From: Rhizoclosmatium globosum
Taxonomy: Eukaryota > Chytridiomycota > Chytridiomycetes > Chytridiales > Chytriomycetaceae
Assembly: GCA_002104985.1 (NCBI GenBank)
Contig: MCGO01000048.1
Location: 248,001-312,000 of the forward strand
Length of the DNA: 64,000 bases
Direction of reading: 5' to 3'
Notes under the pieces: generated by a model
The model's database searches: none
What the model was told of the DNA's origin: nothing
What the model saw: only the letters and a program-made list of their open reading frames with translations
Shown here: piece after piece, positions 32,897 to 43,896 of the stretch
Position numbering within the stretch: the stretch's first letter is position 1
Layout of the letters: the number at the start of each line of letters is the position of its first letter
Program-made: the position numbers and the translations under genes

Positions 32897-35259
32897 TTAC
32901 CGACTCGGCGTCATTTTCGACGCGTTTGGTGGGATAGGTGGGGGCAGCACCGATGTCTTCTGTTGCTGTGGAGCTGCTGATTTGGGACGACCATTCGATG
33001 GGGGTTGTCCGTTCGATGGAGGTTGCGGAGTTGCTGGAGGCTTTGCAACCGCAGAGTTTTTGATGCTTGAACTTTGTTGTACTTGTTTCACGGGAGAGGT
33101 GGGAGGAACAGGTGGTGGAACTGCAACTTTCCCCTTCAATTGAGCTAATGCATCCCCAATTGCCGCGATGGCTCTTTGATCCATCATATCCTTCGCATAA
33201 AATAGAGCCTTTGAATAAACTTTAACAGCAGCATCATATTTTTGCTGTCGGACTGTTATTATTGATTTAGAACAGGTGTCGGAGAAACATGATGAAGTCA
33301 CCTTCAACTTGCCCAATAAGCACCAGCGCGTTCAAACACCACCGTTGGTCTTTAAGCTGTTGTGCGACTTTCAAACCAGCAATTCCCATCGCTTTCGCCT
33401 TCTCATCCCGTCCCATTTCCAAATGACATCTTCCAATGTCATGATACAACCATGCTCTTTCCAAGCTTGGTGCTGCAGTCACTGGCGCAGTCGAAGCAGA
33501 CGATGGAGCGGACGGAATAGTGGTTGTTGTCGTGTCATCCTCAGGTGGAGAAACCACTGTGGGAGGGGCAGGTGCAGTCACGACGGGAACAAGTAACTTC
33601 TTTTCAAACGCAGCAATAGCGTCATCGAATCTTCGCAATTTCACACAGATACGTCCCATATTCCCAAGTGCACGGGATATGCATTCGGGTAGGTCTTTTG
33701 CCTTGCAATGCTGTAAATCTGTTTGGAAAATATCAGTTGTTCAGAGAGGTAATGAAGGCCAAAGAAACCTTTTCGATAGAATTGCATGGCTTGTGGTAGG
33801 CATCCCAAATCCATGTAAATGTTTCCAATCATACTCGTTACATCCGAAATATTCTTTTCGCGGTTTGGAAGATTATTAATATCGCCAGTCAGACGTGTCA
33901 AAAGGCTTCGAGCGGCTTGAAGGGCTCGTTGGTGATCCCCCTTCTCCATCGCTAAATTCTCCTCGTTTTAGTCGTACGCTCAAAATAAAACATATGCATA
34001 CATAGTGTAACGACATTCATTGACGCGTTCACATACTTTTCCGCTTCAGCTGTGAACCGGTTTCTCTTGTAATCACTGCTCTTTCCTCGTGACTTGACTC
34101 CACCACCGGCTTTTGGGTTTTGTGCATCGAGAACAGCTTGAGCTTCTCGCGCCTTATGTTCGACGCCTTTTTCTTCGATCAGGGCTCTGTTTCGAGCTGC
34201 ACATTCCCAGAAATTAGATTATGAAACAAAAATGAAAAAAGGAAGCATCCACACCTGAAATAACGCGCTCTTTTGCTGGTGAACGCTCCTTCTTTCTAGC
34301 GTATATTGGCTTTTGCTGTCTCCAGAACTCTGTACGGGTTTCCAGGTAATGAAGGCATCCTTTCACAAGATTCATTATTCCGTTATTTGGATTATGTTCA
34401 AAGTCTATCCAAGTTAACAAAGTTTGAGAATTCGAAATCAATATAAGAAGTATGAAAACTACCTTTATCCGTTAAAAATATCTCGAGGTATTCTTTGTCA
34501 GGATACAACTCGCCTAACAAGTGTTTCGAGTTTTTAGCCGACATTGGAACTTCCTTTTTTGCAGCATGAGCTGGTACTGCATGAGTTGCCCCTTTGGGAC
34601 CTGTCGCATGTGCCACGATAATTTGCCCGTCTTCCGTAATCTTAATTCCTGGTGGAGCTTGAACTTTGTAATCTTTTGGATCTACCCAAGACAGATTACA
34701 ATCAAAATCGTAAGTATATAGGAAAACATACTTCCAATAGAGTTATCAATCGCTTCTCGTGCCTTCTGAATCCCTAATCGAAATTCATCAAGCTCAGGAC
34801 GAAGCTTATTCCCGCGATGGTAAAACACGAGCGCCATTTCAAAGTCTCCTTTCGCATATAGGGCTTCTGCTTTTTGAAAGACCCCCTGTAAAAGACGCGA
34901 TTTTAGAATGAACACTTCTCAACATAGGTGAGTCACAATTTTACCCTAAAGAACAGAATATCGCCCTTCAAAGATAAGTTTGCATCTTCTAACGCCTTTT
35001 CGGAGTCTCCTAGTTGGAGGTAACACTTTGATCGGGCAACGAGACAGTTTTTGTCATCAAGTTTCATGGCAAGTGCCTGACGAAAACGCGTTCGTTAGAT
35101 CAAGCGACGATATTTGAAACAGTGTACTTTTGTGTATGCGATGATTGCTTTCTTGTAATCTCCTTGCTTTGCAAGGATATCTCCTTCTGCATAGAGACTT
35201 TGGAAGCTGGAGACGGGCTCCTTTGGCTCGTCCTCGTCGCTACTGTCATCTCGTCCCAT
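32897..35259 (-). CDS. ODAD4: Outer dynein arm docking complex subunit 4 (TTC25-like)
   Basis: Nine exons: 35259-35128, 35076-34945, 34885-34732, 34681-34463, 34404-34255, 34196-34002, 33951-33769, 33718-33302, 33252-32897; 645 aa. All phases agree. Three N-terminal TPR motifs (YAEGDILAKQGDYKKAIIAY, then LVARSKCYLQLGDSEKAL, and GDFEMALVFYHRGNKLRPEL) are followed by the TTC25-specific FRLGIQKAREAIDNSIG. A linker with LLGELYPDKEYLE follows, then a second TPR block (IGNIYMDLGCLPQAMQFY, YHDIGRCHLEMGRDEKA, QQKYDAAVKVY) and a Pro-rich tail. TTC25 is a subunit of the complex that fixes outer dynein arms to axonemal doublets. Its presence implies a motile flagellum. Confidence 0.9.
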
Positions 35260-35758
35260 TTGTAATATCCCAAGATTCGATTATATGGTTCTGTGCTGGG
35301 AGTTGGACTGTATTAAATTCCGTATTCAATCTGATTATCTGGAACGCTTTGAAGTTCAGGAGAGTAGTTCAGGCGTCCGATTCAAAGAAAAGAAGTCAGC
35401 GGCAATACTTGTAGCAGTGATCAATCAACAATCAATGGTTCCAAGAAGGATGCAGGTCGAAAGCTGCTTCAAGATGAATTGTCAGATTCAGGTATGAGTT
35501 TGTCACTCAATTTACTGCGTCATGGCCCTTAAAACCGCCAACTACGTTAACAGATGGCATATGAATTGGTGCTCTTTCTTTCTTGGGATACGCACTGCAA
35601 CTTCTGAATCCAGAACCGAAAACGGTTGGCACAAACAACAAGACAACCCGCGGGATCTATTTTAGAATGATATCTTATATTGTAAACCCAAATACTTTAC
35701 TCCTTGTCCCCAATACACTCGCATCTTTGCATACCAATCGATCCATGATACTAAACAA
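35260..35758. other. Intergenic region between ODAD4 and CK2 beta
   Basis: About 500 bp holding the ODAD4 upstream region and the CK2 beta 3' end. Nothing coding was recognised; open frames here lack family features. Confidence 0.4.
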
Positions 35759-37257
35759 TCAATCGTCGCCAAAGATATCTTCATCCATACCATTATTACC
35801 CTCACCAGGACCTGTCCCAGAATCTCCTCGATCAACACCCACTTCCATCCGCCGATCCACAATTCCAATTCCAGCACCCATATCAACACCATCCTTCCAC
35901 CTCAACCATCCCATTCTAGGACCAGTAACCGCCTTCTCAGAAACCTTGAACCCAAAGATCCGAGGAACGTAGACGCGGTAGTTTGGCAACCGAGAGAGTT
36001 GGTTTGGTTGCGGCTCGTCTGGGTCGGTCACTTGCTGTTGCTGTGGTGATGAAGCCGAGTTTCGTGATGGAGTCAGGACAGGTGGGATGAGTTGTGGGTA
36101 TGTGTTGTACAGGAGGTGTGGGAATGTTGTTCCAAAGAAGGCGCCGTCAATGTTTTGGAATTTGGCCTGTGGTGTTTGTGTGATGTTAGCTTTAGTATAA
36201 CCCTCTTTCACATTCTTCCTGCTCTCATGGTTTCAATTGGTGGCATTAAGATCCGCTCGTTCCTCGCTCCGCGTTCACTATGTTCGCTCCATGGTTTCAC
36301 CCTATAGTATGAAAGCTTCGCTCATTCTTCGCTACGCGGGCTTCATCTGACGGCATTGAGTTCCGCTCGTTCCTCGCTCTGAGTACATACCTCACGAGGG
36401 TGATACAAATCACAACATCTAACACAAAACATTTTGACAGTATCAACAGAAGGCTGGTCAGACCGACCACAAGGAAGCACAGGAGCCCCACCACACCCTT
36501 CACGAGGACAAGCACCGAATTCGGCTTCAGCCAACCGATCCGCCATGACGCCGAGACCACCTTTCGTCAAAAGAAAGCGCTGATGAATGAGACCATAGAG
36601 CATTTCGGCGGAAGATTCAATGAGAGAGAGTTGGGCGGGGGTAGGTTGAGGGTCGAGTTCCAAATCCAGAATCATGTCGAGGGCTTCATTGTACAAGAGA
36701 ACAAGCGTGTTGAGACCAGTCAGGTTAAAGTCGTCCTTGATGAAATCTTCGGGGACCTCAATAAAGAATTCGTGGCCTGGCAAGGAGCAGTACCAATAGA
36801 TCCACGAGACGGCGGATGATTCACCTGAACTTGAGTCTGATGATTCTGAATCTATCGTAACGATGTTTTAGCAAACAAAGCAAGGAATAACGAAGGGTGC
36901 ATCGCATGGGTTGCTTTTCAACCAACCTTCCACAAATTCATCCTCCTCCTCCTCATCGTCGTCATCGTCAGCATTTCCATCCTGACCACCCATCCCGCCA
37001 AAGATGTCGCCATCGCGCAGGGACAGGGCATTGTTGTTTTGAGTTGTTGAGTTATTGTTTTGGTTTGAGTTGGATTGGAGCTGTGACCAGCGGGCGTTCG
37101 AGGCAGAGTTGTTTGACGATGCGGATTTTAATTGCGGCCGAGTTAAAAATGAACTGAGTTTTGGTTGTTGTTGTTTCGAAGATTGTTGTTGTTTTGAAGG
37201 TGGTTCTGCGAGGGCCGCTGCGACAAGAAGGTCAAAGTCACGTGCGTCAACTTCCAT
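35759..37257 (-). CDS. CSNK2B: Casein kinase 2 regulatory (beta) subunit with long acidic N-terminus
   Basis: Exons 37257-36927, 36851-36391, 36166-35759; 399 aa from this ATG. An in-frame ATG at 37335 would add 26 residues including a run of nine His encoded by a GTG microsatellite. The first 130 residues are Gln/Asn-rich and then strongly acidic (DDDDDEEEEDEF). The core starts [27 protein letters not shown] and has SAEMLYGLIHQRF. Zinc-finger Cys are CPREGC and CVRC (C-x4-C, C-x2-C), and the dimer face GAFFGTTFPHLLY leads to VPRIFGFKVSE. The subunit tethers and directs CK2 catalytic subunits. The second intron is 224 nt with internal repeats. Usual length is 215-280 aa, so the N-terminal extension is extra. 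Confidence 0.92.
36167..36390. repeat. Intron of CK2 beta with repeated CGCTCGTTCCTCGCTC blocks
   Basis: 224-nt intron, about four times the local norm. Plus strand holds GGCATTAAGATCCGCTCGTT at about 36241 and GGCATTGAGTTCCGCTCGTT at about 36352, each followed by CCTCGCT, plus a degenerate CGCTCATTCTTCGCT between them. It looks like an inserted or internally duplicated segment. Confidence 0.55.
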
Positions 37258-37285
37258 TTGACGGCTTGGAATTGTGGCTTCGAAT

Positions 37286-37315
37286 TGGTGGTGGTGGTGG
37301 TGGTGGTGGTGGTGT
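37286..37315. repeat. (TGG)n microsatellite upstream of CK2 beta
   Basis: About ten TGG units on the plus strand between the two candidate start codons of CK2 beta. If the upstream ATG is used, it encodes poly-His. Confidence 0.7.
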
Positions 37316-37402
37316 GGGAGGGCGGCCGGTGACATTGCTCTCGTTCTTTGGTGGTTTTAGGCTCGGTTCCAGCCTCGTCTTCTCGAATTGGGTCTTGTTG
37401 TC

Positions 37403-37581
37403 TTTTTCTCGAAGAGAGGCTGGTCCTGAATCAATTAGAAAATCTGTCCACCACTGCCTCCCTGCCACCGCCTTTTCTCCTGAACCGCCCAAGCGAATCC
37501 TACGAAATTTGGCATATGCATAAGTAAGTATATTTTATTACGAACTGCCAAAGAACATCTCAATTGGATTGGCAGATCCTC
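37403..37581 (-). repeat. Inverted repeat, left arm
   Basis: The reverse complement of about 37404-37499 is practically identical to 38091-38187, including GGCGGTTCAGGAGAAAAGGC, GGACAGATTTTCTAATTGAT and CCAGCCTCTCTTCGAGAAA. Similarity continues at lower identity to about 37581 (GAGGATCTGCCAATCC). It lies just upstream of CK2 beta. Confidence 0.8.
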
Positions 37582-38008
37582 GGCAAACGACATGTGCCTG
37601 AGGCAGAGCTTAGTCAAAACCCATCAATCCCCCACTTGCAATGATACATACCACTTGAACGACTCAAAACTTCTTACAATGGTGCCAGAGAGGCAGCTAT
37701 GATAGCTATTTTATAGTGACAACTTGATTGGGGAAGACGTTCAAACAGCTTTCAAGAGGCTTCCAATCCTTAGCCAACAATTATTCATTCGTATTTATTC
37801 GTAATCACAAGGTCAGGCAGATTCATAGGGGCAATTAGTGAGTGAATTTTCATATTGCTTCCCCCAACCATCTAGAACTTCTGGAGCCATTTACAAGGCT
37901 ATTATCATCAGGATACAATATATCAAACAATAAAATCGGTTGGAGAACGTTGGTACAAAGTTTGAATGTGTTTTGGCTCATGTCAGTGACCAGTCAGGGT
38001 TGTTTGTA

Positions 38009-38188
38009 GAGGATCTGCCAATCCGATTGTGATGCCACTTTGCAATTCATAATAAATTACACTTACTCATTGATATACCAAATTTGGTGGAATTCGCTTG
38101 GGCGGTTCAGGAGAAAAGGCGGTGGCAGGGAGGCAGTGGTGGACAGATTTTCTAATTGATTCAGGACCAGCCTCTCTTCGAGAAAAAA
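38009..38188 (+). repeat. Inverted repeat, right arm
   Basis: Mirror of the left arm, separated from it by about 430 bp without recognised genes. It lies 75 bp before the start of the divergent LRR gene. Weaker similarity continues beyond the arm (GAGGCTGG-ACCGAGCCT in both). Confidence 0.8.
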
Positions 38189-38262
38189 AGAGGAAGAAGA
38201 GAGGCTGGCACCGAGCCTATGGTGGTTTGCGTTTTGAAAACAAAGGAAGAAGTTGTTGGCAA

Positions 38263-39069
38263 ATGGACTCCCTCTTGAATGAACTCAAGCTGCTCATCCT
38301 GCTCTGGATTCCTCAGCCACGCGTGTTTAAATACCGGAGGCTATCTCGCGCCTTTAATTACATCATCACTTCGAAACAGTTTATTCTCAAAAGCAGAGCT
38401 ATCCACTCCAAACCTGATTTGACGATTGAAGAGAAGAATTGGTGCATTTCTCGCTGGTTTGCCATGCCTCCAGCGTCGCAATCAGGTTACGCAGCTGCCA
38501 TTCTATCATACCGTTCAAATTTGGAACTCAGCTTTCACCAGAAAGCCAGCGCCTTTCGTCCCATACCTTCATCCATAGGACAATTGACCGATCTCACTTC
38601 TCTAATACTTGAAGGCTGCATACTAAAAGGCCCCATTCCGCTTGAATTGTTCACATTGACCAACCTGGAAACAATCAAGTTCGATCACAATGAACTCATT
38701 GGCACAATTAGCCCCCTTATTGGCAATCTCGTTAACCTGCGATTCCTTTCTTTCTATCAAAATCATCTTGTTAGTGGGGTTCCTACTGAAATTAGTCAAT
38801 GTAGTAAACTGGAATATCTCAACGTGAGTTACAACTTTCTCACAGAGACCATACCAGACTCCATCGGCCAATTGAGTTGCCTTCACACCTTATCTTTCCA
38901 TTTTCAAACTGTAGAAGACTATGTTGTTGTGAGGCAATTGCCTCTTATTCCCGCCCTCTCGCAACTAACATCGTTGAAGGTGTTTCATTGCAACAATCCT
39001 GACGATGTGGAAGCAATTCGTAAATATTTACCAAACTTCAACATGGAATATGACAATCTAAGCTTTTAG
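38263..39069 (+). CDS. Leucine-rich-repeat protein (plant-type LRR consensus)
   Basis: Intronless, 268 aa from the first ATG in frame. The frame is open upstream into the inverted repeat but without an ATG. The N-terminal 100 residues are helical (MDSLLNELKLLILLWIP, YRRLSRAFNYII), then about five LRRs with the IP-x-x-IGxLxxLxxLxL pattern: IPSSIGQLTDLTSLIL, GPIPLELFTLTNLETIKF, NELIGTISPLIGNLVNL, GVPTEISQCSKLEYLNV and TIPDSIGQLSCLHTL. The last 60 residues lose the pattern. No signal peptide or membrane helix is evident, so it is probably intracellular. Such short LRR proteins are typically binding modules; the partner is unknown. Confidence 0.75.
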   Translation: MDSLLNELKLLILLWIPQPRVFKYRRLSRAFNYIITSKQFILKSRAIHSKPDLTIEEKNWCISRWFAMPPASQSGYAAAILSYRSNLELSFHQKASAFRPIPSSIGQLTDLTSLILEGCILKGPIPLELFTLTNLETIKFDHNELIGTISPLIGNLVNLRFLSFYQNHLVSGVPTEISQCSKLEYLNVSYNFLTETIPDSIGQLSCLHTLSFHFQTVEDYVVVRQLPLIPALSQLTSLKVFHCNNPDDVEAIRKYLPNFNMEYDNLSF

Positions 39070-39268
39070 GCGATTCAGAAAATGATGAAATAAAGCTGAA
39101 GTATCTTGATGTCAACAACTGGACCATCTGTACCTTTCACACAGTACAAATAAAAAGAAGAAGACGAGAAAAGAAAAGAGAAGAAAAACGATTAACGTGC
39201 CTTTTTTTTATTTGTTAGATTTCATTTTACAAAAATAGCTTGAAACACAGACTTCGGCATCGCACAAG

Positions 39269-40372
39269 ATGTCAAACATCTCTTCCTTCCTCCCACTCCT
39301 CATATGTACATTCCTTGGCGGTCTTGCCTTTGAAAACGGTCTTCACGGCATATGGCGAGCAGCGGACCTTATACGAACACAAACCAACAATACAACTGCA
39401 AAACTCATTTTCGCTTGCAACCTCGTGATCCTTACTGACGTGGCAGTGTATCAATGGTCGAATATGTCTGTTTCGAATACTTGTTATCCGGTTTCGTTTG
39501 CTGGCGAGGCGTTGTATCATGTGTTCATGTGTATCTTTGGTAAGCTTTTGGAGTTTAAGTCAGCAATGAGCTTTATTGGCAATAGAGCATTACGTTGAAA
39601 CCAGAAACTGGAAGCTCCATATGGGAAAATAGGGGCTCAGACAGTCCCGGACAACAGAGAGAGCTGCCTTGGCAATTATCTCAACTTTTAATCATTATCG
39701 ACTCTCACTAATCCGTACACTGAAATGTCTTTCACACTCACAGATATATTCCTTCTTTTCAAGACATGGTATATTCTCGATAGGAAGACCTGGTTCCTGA
39801 TTGTTTCCATCATATTCATATTGAACCGAATAGGATGGGGTGCAATAGAATCGTATAAGTCGTATGGATTATGGGATCAAGATTCAGATTCCTGTAAATG
39901 GATTGCAAATGTAGATATGATGACTGGGTACGTCCTCAGTTCCTCTCCATGTTAAACTAATTCATTCACATTTCGATCGTAGAGTATATGCGTCTGATAT
40001 CGCAATTGATTTACTTGCAACGATTTCAACGCTGATAGAGAGCCGAAGGTACGCCGAAAGCGAGTTCAAGCAATTCTTCCAAATCATGGTTTTGGAAAAC
40101 TGTACGTTTCCTTCGATTACGCTGGCGCAAACTAACAGGTTCTTGTGTTCTTAGTGATTCGATCAGCTTTGAGTATGGCAGTAACAATATTTGGACTTTG
40201 TTCTGTTTGGCAAGGCGATGAGACTGCAACGATGCAGTTCATTTTCTTTAGCATACAGACATATGTTATTTGTCATTTACTCAATAGTGAGCATTATTGG
40301 TTGAGATTGAGGACCGCAGCTGTCCCTGAGGAGTTTAAAGAAGTCACGGTTGACTCAGAGCTACAAACTTAA
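39269..40372 (+). CDS. Seven-helix-like multipass membrane protein, unknown
   Basis: Exons 39269-39539, 39744-39927, 39983-40101, 40155-40372; 263 aa with all phases consistent. The first intron is long (204 nt). About six or seven hydrophobic segments: FLPLLICTFLGGLAF, LIFACNLVILTDVAVY, ALYHVFMCIFDIFLLF, WFLIVSIIFILNRIGWG, the ASDIAIDLLATISTL region, SALSMAVTIFGLCSVW and MQFIFFSIQTYVICHLL. Asn-X-Ser/Thr sites occur between the first two helices. The topology resembles small receptor-like seven-helix proteins, but no conserved receptor motif was seen. Family not recognised. Confidence 0.7.
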
Positions 40373-40581
40373 CATCAGCAAGCAATAAATAAATATTTAG
40401 AATGTTAAAATGTTGATAAATGGGATATGGTGCTGTTCCAGAAATTAAGTAGTATAATTAGAAACAAGTTTTCTCACATTCAGTGAAAGACTACATTCTG
40501 ACCCTCAACAAACCTACAGTAAGTTAAAGGTGGATTCATTCTATCTTCCTTACTTCTAATCGTATTCCAAAGAGAAGGCGA

Positions 40582-41262
40582 ATGTTTTATCTTTTCCAGA
40601 ACCTGAACCCCTTCCGCTTATGGCGACCACTCCAACGCAAAGGCAGTGACTTGGAATCCACCGCCCTGACAGCGCTCCTTACTCCAACTGCCATTAATAC
40701 TGAAAAGCCCCAACCATTCACTTCACCAGAGTCCAAAGAAAAAGGACGTTGTTGGTGCTGTTGGGAAACAACTGACACCCCTTCCAACACTTTGATCCGC
40801 GTCTGCCTCGGTTGTAAAGATCCAGACTTGCAATGGATCCACCAAACATGCGTCGACAGTTTCATTACGGCTTTGCCAGACGCCATTGACCCATCTACGA
40901 ATGCAGTTATGGAGAAGCGTGTATTCAAGTGCACACGCTGTGCGGAGATTTATAATGTGAAAGAGACTGAAACGTCACGAGTGTACGTCATTGCGACGGA
41001 CAAGAATTTACGCGGAGTGTTCCTTATTATGACGCTGTGCATGAGTATAATCAACTATTGCTCGATATCAATTTTGGTTGAGAATTGGGGGACTGGGCGT
41101 ATTGTTATTGATGGTGGGTTTGTGAAGGTGAATAGTAGCTTGTTCTGCGGGATCGTGTTGGGGATTAGTTGGTGGTTTGCACTTGAAACTATGTGGTTAT
41201 TGTGGCATCATGCTGGAGGAAGGATGATTCGGAAGGTGGAGGCTGTTGCAGTTGAAGAATGA
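40582..41262 (+). CDS. RING-CH (MARCH-type) membrane E3 ligase candidate
   Basis: Intronless, 226 aa. A C4HC3 RING-CH domain lies at about residues 57-130: CWCCWET, RVCLGCKDPDLQWIHQTCV, and FKCTRCAEIYNV, with the characteristic Trp-Ile-His before the sixth ligand. Two transmembrane helices follow (VFLIMTLCMSIINYCSISIL and SLFCGIVLGISWWFALETM), the layout of MARCH ubiquitin ligases that act on membrane proteins. The C-terminal tail is short and basic/acidic. A second RING-CH gene is found at 51.9 kb with different surrounding sequence. Confidence 0.8.
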   Translation: MFYLFQNLNPFRLWRPLQRKGSDLESTALTALLTPTAINTEKPQPFTSPESKEKGRCWCCWETTDTPSNTLIRVCLGCKDPDLQWIHQTCVDSFITALPDAIDPSTNAVMEKRVFKCTRCAEIYNVKETETSRVYVIATDKNLRGVFLIMTLCMSIINYCSISILVENWGTGRIVIDGGFVKVNSSLFCGIVLGISWWFALETMWLLWHHAGGRMIRKVEAVAVEE

Positions 41263-41418
41263 GATTAAGTGTGGCACCTGATAATACAATTGAAATTGTG
41301 TGCATGATACAACGCCCTATAGATTAAACTTGAAAGCTCGTTGCGTCAATTCAAGTTGAAGTCCTTGATCCAACTTTGAGTGGTTGATTGGGTGGCGGCC
41401 AAAAAGCGTTTCTGAAAC

Positions 41419-43005
41419 ATGATTGTTCCCATCTTTGCCGGGCTTATCGTGCTCTACATCGCGCTGAACCGGGCGATCGACTACTCGTCAAAGAAGGACA
41501 GCGCGGGAAAAGCCGTGACTGACTCGTCGCCAGAGCTGACCCGCCTCACCCGTCAATACTTGATTATTTACCTTGCGGCCATGTTTGCAGACTGGATTCA
41601 GGGTCCCTATGTGTGAGTTATCTGATATGTGACTAGTTAGACATACACTGACTTGTTTCTGAATGACAGGTACCGGCTGTGTGAGTGACATGTCACTCAA
41701 AACACCCAAACCTAACAACAGTCCCCATTCTCCCTCGCAGACGCTACATACGGATACTCTGTCGACCAGATTGCCATTCTCTTTGTCGCAGGTTTCGGAT
41801 CTTCTATGCTCTTTGGAACTTTCGTTGGTTCTCTCGCTGACTCGTACGGACGCAAAAACTCGTGTCTGACCTTTTGTGTACTCTACTTTATTTCATGTTT
41901 GACAAAGCACAGCCCTGTGTTTGAGGTTTTGATGTTGGGGCGTATTTTGGGTGGGATTGCGACTTCAATTCTCTACGCTGCATTCGAGGTTCGTGGTTTT
42001 GGCGGTCGGTCGTGGTATCCCAGTCATTGACATTGTACTTTTTAGGCCTGGTTGGTCTCAGAATCCCACACTCGTCAACTTCATGAGACTCAGTTGGGAT
42101 CTATCTTTGCTGCCGCCACTACTGGAAACGGAATTGTTGCTATTGTTTCCGGAGTCATTGCTAGTGCTGCCAACGACAGTTGGGGTGTTGTTGCGCCATT
42201 TGATGTTTCGGTAAACCTCGTTCAGCCTCTTTTGGAAAATTTCATTAATAATCGGATACAGGCCTTCGTCCTCGCTGCAACTGGATTCGCCATCCTTTTC
42301 CTCTGGACTGAAAACTACGGAGACAGAAACACTGGAACTTCCATCATGAGCCAGTTCAAGTTTGGCGAGGCCTTTGCCCGTATCAGAGCTGACAACCGCA
42401 TCTACGCCCTCTTTGTCTCTCAGTCTCTGTACGAATCTGCCATGTACATTTTTGTTTTCCTCTGGACTCCAACTCTTGAAAAGACTGCTGGGTCCGCTGG
42501 AATTCAGCATGGATGGATTTTCGCCTGCTTCATGGTGTGCTGTATGATTGGAAGTGAAATCTTCAGCCTTTTGGTTGCGTCCTTCAAGATTCAGGTGGAG
42601 GACTTTTCGTACAAGATCTTCGCTGTTGCTGGAGTCGCTTTTATTCTTCCCGTGCTTACCAACTCTCCATTGCTCTGTCTTTCTTCGTTCTTTGTCTTTG
42701 AAGCGTGCTGTGGTTTGTACTGGCCGGTGATGGGAACTTTGCGTGGAAAGTATATTGCCGATGATGTGAGAAGCACAACGATGACTTTGTTCCGTTTGCC
42801 ATTGAACTTGATTGTCGTAGTGACTCTCATGAATCTGAAGCACATGGATGACAGAGTTGTGTGGGTAATGTGTGCAACTATGTTGTTGGTTTCAGCTGTG
42901 GTTCAGTACGTCACTTTTGCTGGAAAGACAACTAGAGGATATGGGACTATTGGAGACAGGGACACTGATGCCACAGAATTGGAAAGTGCTCCAAAGTTGC
43001 ATTGA
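41419..43005 (+). CDS. MFSD5: MFSD5-type molybdate-anion transporter
   Basis: Exons 41419-41612, 41670-41680, 41741-41988, 42046-42210, 42262-43005; 453 aa. Exon 2 is an 11-nt microexon encoding the YRL of GPYVYRLYATYGY. Family blocks: YLAAMFADWIQGPYVY, LFVAGFGSSMLFGTFVGSLADSYGRK, the MLGRILGGIATSILYAAFEAWL stretch and MGTLRGKYIADDVRSTTM. Twelve helices are plausible. MFSD5 homologues mediate high-affinity molybdate uptake in algae and animals (established); the same transport here is inference. The second helix pair carries the MFS signature G-x-L-A-D-x-x-G-R-K. All introns are 51-60 nt. Confidence 0.92.
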
Positions 43006-43362
43006 TGATGTTGTTCTATATAAACGTTTGAATTTCAATGAATGAAGTCGACAAACCTGACAAACTGAAGTGTGACTCTGTGTAAAGATCCTTAAAGCTC
43101 CACGAAAAGATTACCCCTTAGTCTGAAGAAAAAATTACAAATTGGGTTACGTCAGTTTTCTCAAGAGCAGTTTGCACTCCCAGTGATCGACTCTGAAGTC
43201 CTCATGCCAGTTCTCAAGTTGGTTGATAAAAATCGTTGCCCCGCCGTAAATTTTCATGCATTTCTGGGATTCAGTCTTGAGGCCTTGGTATGCAATGGAA
43301 AAAAACAATGGAGGAAAGTTGGAGACTATAATGAAGTTACAGCTGTAAATAAATGACATCTC
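43006..43362. other. Intergenic; possible gene remnant on minus strand
   Basis: Downstream of the MFSD5 gene. The minus strand has an open frame of about 88 codons ending near 43147 with a protein-like tail (GGATIFINQLENWHEDFRVD) but no ATG-led gene structure and no recognised family. It abuts the tRNA-Asn repeat and may be a truncated remnant. Confidence 0.25.
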
Positions 43363-43780
43363 CAGCAATTTTATTCTAATCCGAAAAAACAAAAAATTAA
43401 GAGCTAAAACCACGCAACAAAAAGAGAATTTAGTGAAAATATTGTAGGATAGAGAATCAAAACGCTCGATACTGGGATCGAACCAGTGACCTTGAGGTTA
43501 ACAGCCCCACGCTACTACCAGCTGAGCCAACCGAGCGCTGACCGGTGACCTGAAAGTGACAATATGATACCAAATCCTTTAAACGTAAATTTATCTGCTG
43601 CCAGAGCTCAAACGACAGCAGGTACAGTAAGATATAGTGTTAAGGATGCCGATGATCGATAACATACGCCCTCAAGACCTCAAGATCAGTGACAATGACT
43701 GAAGATTGGTCTCGAAACCAAGAAACATTTTTTTCAACTTGGCTGAAAGAAAAACATTTTTTGATGATGGAAGGATTTTC
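43363..43780. repeat. Dispersed repeat carrying tRNA-Asn, copy 2
   Basis: Homologous to copy 1 on both sides of the tRNA (AACAAAAAGAGAATTTAGTG on the left; TACAGTAAGATATAGTGTTA and two AGAAACATTTTTT-like motifs on the right). It is the most diverged of the three copies; the TCTCCATCACATAA block is missing. Confidence 0.7.
43463..43536 (-). tRNA. tRNA-Asn (GUU), copy 2
   Basis: Same 74-nt sequence and cloverleaf as copy 1, anticodon GTT, followed by the same GTTTTG terminator context. Conserved although the surrounding repeat has diverged, which suggests it is a working gene. Confidence 0.95.
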
Positions 43781-43896
43781 CACTTCCAGGGTTGCAGTAA
43801 GATACGATAGGATCCGATCGCAACTTTCTTTACGACAATCCCTCTTCACATTCCTGTGCTGTAAATCTTTGGGCTACAACCTAAAAGCCCCTAACG

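Noticed and set aside
37257..37335. Poly-His tract as part of CK2 beta
   Set aside because: It is encoded by a TGG microsatellite between two possible starts; the downstream ATG with its acidic context is a sufficient start, so the His run is not claimed as protein.
42058..42843. Long open frame opposite the MFSD5 gene
   Set aside because: It mirrors the codon structure of the well-supported transporter on the plus strand and has no domain features.
43147..43413. Minus-strand frame near tRNA-Asn copy 2 as a full gene
   Set aside because: No ATG-led structure, no recognised domain and overlap with the repeat; kept only as a possible remnant.
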